The position numbers and the translations under genes were made by a program. A stretch of DNA of 8,142 nucleotides from Myxococcaceae bacterium (GTDB lineage Bacteria > Myxococcota > Myxococcia > Myxococcales > Myxococcaceae): NCBI GenBank assembly GCA_018262385.1, contig JAGSPQ010000109.1, positions 1 through 8,142 on the forward strand, read 5' to 3'. Under the pieces are notes generated by a model that made no database searches, was not told the DNA's origin, and worked only from the letters and a program-made list of their open reading frames with translations. This document shows, piece after piece, positions 5,785 to 8,142 of the stretch (the stretch's first letter is position 1; every line of letters begins with the position of its first letter).

Positions 5785-6704
5785 GGCGACTCCGGCCGGA
5801 GGGGGAACTCGAAGGTCCGGAAGTGCTGCGCGTCGGGCTCGAGCACCCGCGCGCGGATCGACGCGATCCGGCCGTCGTCGTCGAGCTCGTAGAGGTTGAA
5901 GGCGGCGCGAATCCGATCGTCCGGGTGCCCGAGCGCCGCGGCGGTGGCGCACACCGCGTCCAGCGCCCCGCGCCCGGTCGTCAGCGCCTGGTGGCGCCGC
6001 TCGTGGAGATGGCCGTAGAGCACCAGCCCGCGCGGCAGCGGCTGCAGCGTTTCGCGCAGCTCGCGCGCATCGACGAGGCCTCCGCGCAGCTGGTCGAGGC
6101 GGAAGCGCGAATCGAACGGGCTGTGGTGCAGCAGGATCACCGGCGTGCGGCGCGCGACTTCCGGGTGGCGCAACACCCGCGCCAGCGCCTCGCGCTGCTC
6201 GCGTCCGAGCAGGCCCGCCGACACGAAGGGCGGCCGGGGAACGGCGGTGGTGAGCCCGATGATCGCCGCCGGCCCGCGCAGCTTGACGCTGGGGAAGTGG
6301 CCCGCCGGCAGCGCGAGCGCGAGCTCGGGGAGATCGCTGTGCATGTACCGGGAGAAGTGATGCGGGAAGCGCCGCTCGTGGAGGATGATCGGCAGGTAGA
6401 TGTCGTGGTTGCCGGGCACCACCGTCACCTCCGCCGAGCCCGCGGCCTCGTCCAGCAGCCGCCGCGCCTCCACGTACTCCCCCTCGAGCGAGAGGTTGGT
6501 GATGTCGCCGGTGACCACCAGGTGGTCCGCCTGCGCGGCGGCGGCGGCGATCACCGCGAGGAGGTTCTCGCGCCGGTAGTTGCGCGCCCGATGGGTCAGC
6601 AGGTTCGCGTAGCCGGTGACGCGCTTGTTGAACAGCACCCGGCGCAGCTCGACGCCGGTGCGGGACAGCACGTGCAGGTCGGAGATGTGGGCGATGCGCA
6701 GCAC
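5781..6704 (-). CDS. Calcineurin-like metallophosphoesterase (3',5'-cyclic-nucleotide phosphodiesterase-like)
   Basis: This encodes 307 residues from GTG 6704-6702. The full set of metallophosphoesterase motifs is present: HISDLH at residues 6-11 (Asp9, His11), GDITN at 66-70, GNHD at 98-101, LLHHSP with His193-His194, and GHLH at 231-234. These residues bind the two-metal centre, so the enzyme should be active on a phosphomonoester or phosphodiester; the family includes CpdA-type cAMP phosphodiesterases and UDP-diacylglucosamine hydrolases, and the substrate cannot be chosen from sequence. The protein is cytoplasmic, without signal peptide or membrane helix. The start was chosen because the first beta strand (VLRIAHISD) begins immediately; only a weak AGG lies 9 nt upstream. 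A TTG at 6827 would add 41 Pro/Arg-rich residues and is unlikely. The TGA stop (5783-5781) overlaps the GTG of the HKD protein, so the two are co-translated and may act on related phosphoesters. Confidence 0.88.
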   Translation of the reverse strand: MLRIAHISDLHVLSRTGVELRRVLFNKRVTGYANLLTHRARNYRRENLLAVIAAAAAQADHLVVTGDITNLSLEGEYVEARRLLDEAAGSAEVTVVPGNHDIYLPIILHERRFPHHFSRYMHSDLPELALALPAGHFPSVKLRGPAAIIGLTTAVPRPPFVSAGLLGREQREALARVLRHPEVARRTPVILLHHSPFDSRFRLDQLRGGLVDARELRETLQPLPRGLVLYGHLHERRHQALTTGRGALDAVCATAAALGHPDDRIRAAFNLYELDDDGRIASIRARVLEPDAQHFRTFEFPLRPESP

Positions 6705-6854
6705 TGGATTGAGCCTAACGCCAGGCCCCGCCCGGTGCGGGGGCGACTGGGGCGTCGCCAACCGCGCAACGAACGGGCATTCTCTGGGTCCCCTGCCGAC
6801 CGGAGCTGCCTTGAGTCTCTTCCCCAACCCCCTCGAGCTGACCGGGTCCTAGCG
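6705..6854. promoter_or_regulatory. Divergent intergenic region between the phosphoesterase and PEGA-protein genes
   Basis: This 150 bp region separates two outward-reading genes and should contain both promoters. I could not assign clear -35/-10 boxes. The only evident structure is the hairpin GGCGAC/GTCGCC at 6742-6759. The PEGA frame stays open through the region, so a longer N-terminus from GTG 6735 cannot be excluded. Confidence 0.45.
6742..6759 (-). other. Hairpin in the leader region of the phosphoesterase gene
   Basis: GGCGAC (6742-6747) and GTCGCC (6754-6759) form a perfect 6 bp stem with a 6 nt loop, 37 bp upstream of the GTG at 6704. It could be a leader structure or an operator half-site pair; there is no T-run for termination on either strand. 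Confidence 0.3.
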
Positions 6855-7412
6855 GTGGCGCTCCCCGGCGATCCCAGGTCCACCTCGGACACCGAGGTTT
6901 CGCTCGAGCCCGTGGTGTCGACGACCCAGACCGCGGTCGGGCTCGAGCCGATCACCGACCCGGTGCAGCCCAGCTCGGTCGGGCCGGATCCGGGCTCGAC
7001 CAACGACCAGACCGCGGTGGCGCTCGCGCCGGTTCTGACCGGGCCTCGAGCGCAGGCCGGCCGGATCGCACCCCGCGCGCTCTACTTGAAGTGGGGGCCG
7101 CTGGGCGCGGGGCTGGCGATCTTCGTCCTCGGGGTGGGCCTGTATCTGCTCGACGCCTCGAACGACGCCGCCGAGGCGACCGAGGGCGCGGTGGACCTGG
7201 TGGTGAGCTCGACCCCGGTGGGCGGGACGGTGCTGATCGACGGACGCCCGCTGTCCGGGCGGACTCCGGTCACGGTGAGAAACCTCCCGCTCGATCGCCC
7301 GATCGGGGTGAGCGTCGAGCTGCTCGGGCATCGGCGCTGGACCCAGCTGGTGAAGCTCACGCCCGACAACCCCAACACGCTCAACGCGGTGCTCCAGCCG
7401 GAGCAGCCCTGA
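6855..7412 (+). CDS. Single-pass membrane protein with C-terminal PEGA domain
   Basis: This encodes 185 residues from GTG 6855. Residues 1-75 form a Pro/Ser/Thr-rich, probably disordered cytoplasmic segment holding three degenerate repeats of the form T-x-V-x-L-x-P. A single transmembrane helix follows at about 79-99 (KWGPLGAGLAIFVLGVGLYL) without a signal peptide, giving an N-in/C-out topology. The C-terminal part, about 113-183, matches a PEGA domain: strands with SSTPVGGTVLIDGRPL, then GRTPVTVRNLP and a closing strand (VSVELLGHRRW). PEGA domains are small extracytoplasmic beta folds, common in myxobacterial surface proteins and as tails of Ser/Thr kinases; here no kinase is attached. The start is uncertain: GTG 6855 has no good Shine-Dalgarno, and GTG 6735 is an alternative with a weak one. 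The gene converges on the TetR gene with 18 bp between stops. Confidence 0.75.
   Translation: MALPGDPRSTSDTEVSLEPVVSTTQTAVGLEPITDPVQPSSVGPDPGSTNDQTAVALAPVLTGPRAQAGRIAPRALYLKWGPLGAGLAIFVLGVGLYLLDASNDAAEATEGAVDLVVSSTPVGGTVLIDGRPLSGRTPVTVRNLPLDRPIGVSVELLGHRRWTQLVKLTPDNPNTLNAVLQPEQP
6879..7034 (+). repeat. Three degenerate T-x-V-x-L-x-P repeats in the PEGA protein
   Basis: The repeats read STSDTEVSLEPV (6879-6914), STTQTAVGLEPI (6918-6953) and STNDQTAVALAPV (6996-7034). All share S-T, then T-[EA]-V-x-L-[EA]-P-[VI]. Two of them share the DNA word CCAGACCGCGGT (6926-6937 and 7007-7018). The Thr-rich repeats in a disordered cytoplasmic segment could be phosphorylation or docking sites; that is inference. 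Confidence 0.6.
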
Positions 7413-7430
7413 ACGCAGCCCGCCGGGCGC

Positions 7431-8015
7431 TCAGCCGGCCAGCGGCTGGAGCAGCTGCAGCGCGCTCGCGCCCGACTTGCGCAGGTTCGACTTCGCCCCG
7501 GTCGCCACCCAGTCTTCCAGCACCACCCGCAGCACGCCGATCAACGCGCCCGCCGCCAGCTTGCCCCGGTGCACCGCCGCCGCCGCCCTCGAGCCCCGCG
7601 AGAGCGCCGAAGCGATCGCCAGCACCGCCGCCCGGTCGAGCTCGAGCTCGCGCCCCGCCAGCGCGGGCGCTCCGGCGATCACCTGGTGCTCGATCAAGAT
7701 CTGCTCGCGCCGCGCGACGTGATCGTCGGCGAGCACCAGCAGCGAGCGTCGCACCGTCTCGAACGGCTGCTCGCCCGGAAGCGGCGCCTTCAGCAGCGCC
7801 TCCAGTTGCTCGATCTGATCCGCCCGGCGGGCGAAGAACACCGCTTCCTTGGTGGGGAAGTACCGGAAGAACGATCGGCGCGAGACGTTCACCTCGGCGA
7901 CGATCTCGTCGACCGTCACCGCCTCGAAGCCCCGCGCCGAGAACAGCTTCATCGCCGCGCTGGCCAGCTGCTCGCGGACCAGGCGCTTCTTGCTCGCCCG
8001 CAGCCCCACCTTCAC
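7431..8015 (-). CDS. TetR/AcrR-family transcriptional regulator
   Basis: This encodes 194 residues from GTG 8015-8013, within the usual TetR size. The N-terminal DNA-binding domain spans about residues 10-57: a first helix (VREQLASAAMKLFSARG), then the helix-turn-helix with VTVDEIVAEVNVSRRSFFRY and the typical FPTKEAVF ending. The C-terminal helical ligand domain (about 60-194) is Ala/Leu-rich and gives no clue to the ligand; these domains diverge widely. GAAGG at 8027-8023, 7 nt before the GTG, is the ribosome binding site and lies within the upstream gene. The GTG overlaps that gene's TGA (GTGA), so the regulator is co-translated with it and may control that operon, including itself. No operator palindrome can be assigned, because the promoter lies outside the window. 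Confidence 0.9.
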   Translation of the reverse strand: MKVGLRASKKRLVREQLASAAMKLFSARGFEAVTVDEIVAEVNVSRRSFFRYFPTKEAVFFARRADQIEQLEALLKAPLPGEQPFETVRRSLLVLADDHVARREQILIEHQVIAGAPALAGRELELDRAAVLAIASALSRGSRAAAAVHRGKLAAGALIGVLRVVLEDWVATGAKSNLRKSGASALQLLQPLAG

Positions 8016-8142
8016 GCCTCGGCCTTCGGGGTGAACATCTGCCCGACGCAGGCGAGCAGCAGCCGCTTCTGGACGCTGCGCGGCAGCTCGTTCAGCAAGG
8101 CGTTGACGTCGGCCATCTTCCCCGGCACCGTGCCGCCCGGGC
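8012..8142 (-). CDS. C-terminal end of an unidentified protein, 5' truncated
   Basis: Reading in from the right edge on the minus strand, 42 residues end at TGA 8014-8012. The tail includes MADVNALLNELPRSVQKR and LLLACVGQMFTPKAEA, predicted helical, with one Cys. I do not recognise the family. An internal ATG (8116-8114) could in principle start a 34-residue ORF, but its purine-rich stretch GGGGAAG abuts the ATG with no spacing, so a longer gene extending out of the window is more likely. It overlaps the TetR start by 4 bp (GTGA), so it is probably in the same operon and a candidate target of that regulator. Confidence 0.6.
   Translation of the reverse strand, partial: PGGTVPGKMADVNALLNELPRSVQKRLLLACVGQMFTPKAEA

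Noticed and set aside
2911..5892. A 993-codon open frame on the plus strand antisense to the HKD protein gene
   Set aside because: Its translation is dominated by Arg, His, Gln, Pro and Gly with no motifs, and the opposite strand carries intact HKD and phosphoesterase motifs. It is a by-product of strong G/C bias at third codon positions.
5823..6854. Upstream extension of the PEGA protein frame across the phosphoesterase gene
   Set aside because: The extension is antisense to the metal-binding motifs of the phosphoesterase and has shadow-type composition; only the part from about 6855 onward resembles a protein.
7413..7430. GC-rich inverted repeat GCCC-GCC-GGGC between the PEGA and TetR stop codons as a bidirectional terminator
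   Set aside because: The stem is only 4 bp with a 3 nt loop, and no T-run follows on either strand, so it does not meet the form of an intrinsic terminator.

Overview
The window is uniformly very GC-rich, with a strong G/C preference at third codon positions, dense gene packing, frequent GTG starts and long spurious antisense reading frames. Together with the gene content (a PEGA-domain membrane protein, DOT1-like methyltransferases, a metallophosphoesterase/phospholipase D pair, a TetR regulator) this suggests a high-GC bacterium, most likely a myxobacterium-type deltaproteobacterium (Myxococcota). That assignment is inference; there is no rRNA or other marker gene. I see no tRNA, rRNA, CRISPR array, insertion sequence or attachment site.

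Layout. (1) Bases 2-121 hold the C-terminal end of a plus-strand gene, probably a hotdog-fold acyl-CoA thioesterase. (2) A minus-strand gene (134-1468) encodes an exported, helix-rich protein of unknown function. A possible 16-codon leader ORF with a strong ribosome binding site lies just upstream of it. (3) Diverging from it across a 179 bp region are two adjacent plus-strand paralogous class I SAM-dependent methyltransferases (1648-2388 and 2399-3121). The second appears translationally coupled to the first. (4) The second methyltransferase converges on a minus-strand operon, and the two stop codons share a CTAG. That operon is a calcineurin-like metallophosphoesterase (5781-6704) overlapping by a GTGA junction an 888-residue protein (3118-5784). 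The latter has a C-terminal two-HKD phospholipase D/cardiolipin synthase-type domain and a roughly 480-residue N-terminal extension that looks like degenerate universal-stress-protein folds. (5) Diverging from the phosphoesterase across 150 bp is a plus-strand gene for a single-pass membrane protein with a C-terminal PEGA domain (6855-7412). (6) It converges on a minus-strand TetR-family regulator (7431-8015), which overlaps by GTGA the 3' end of an unidentified gene running off the window (8012-8142).

How the genes work together. Only two links are well supported by sequence: phosphoesterase plus HKD protein (overlapping cistrons, both phosphoester-bond chemistry), and the methyltransferase pair (tandem paralogues with a coupled ribosome binding site). 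The TetR gene is coupled to the truncated upstream gene. Nothing ties these units into one system. I found no clear new defence or mobile system; the most unusual items are the N-terminal architecture of the HKD protein, the methyltransferase pair of unknown substrate, and the putative leader ORF.
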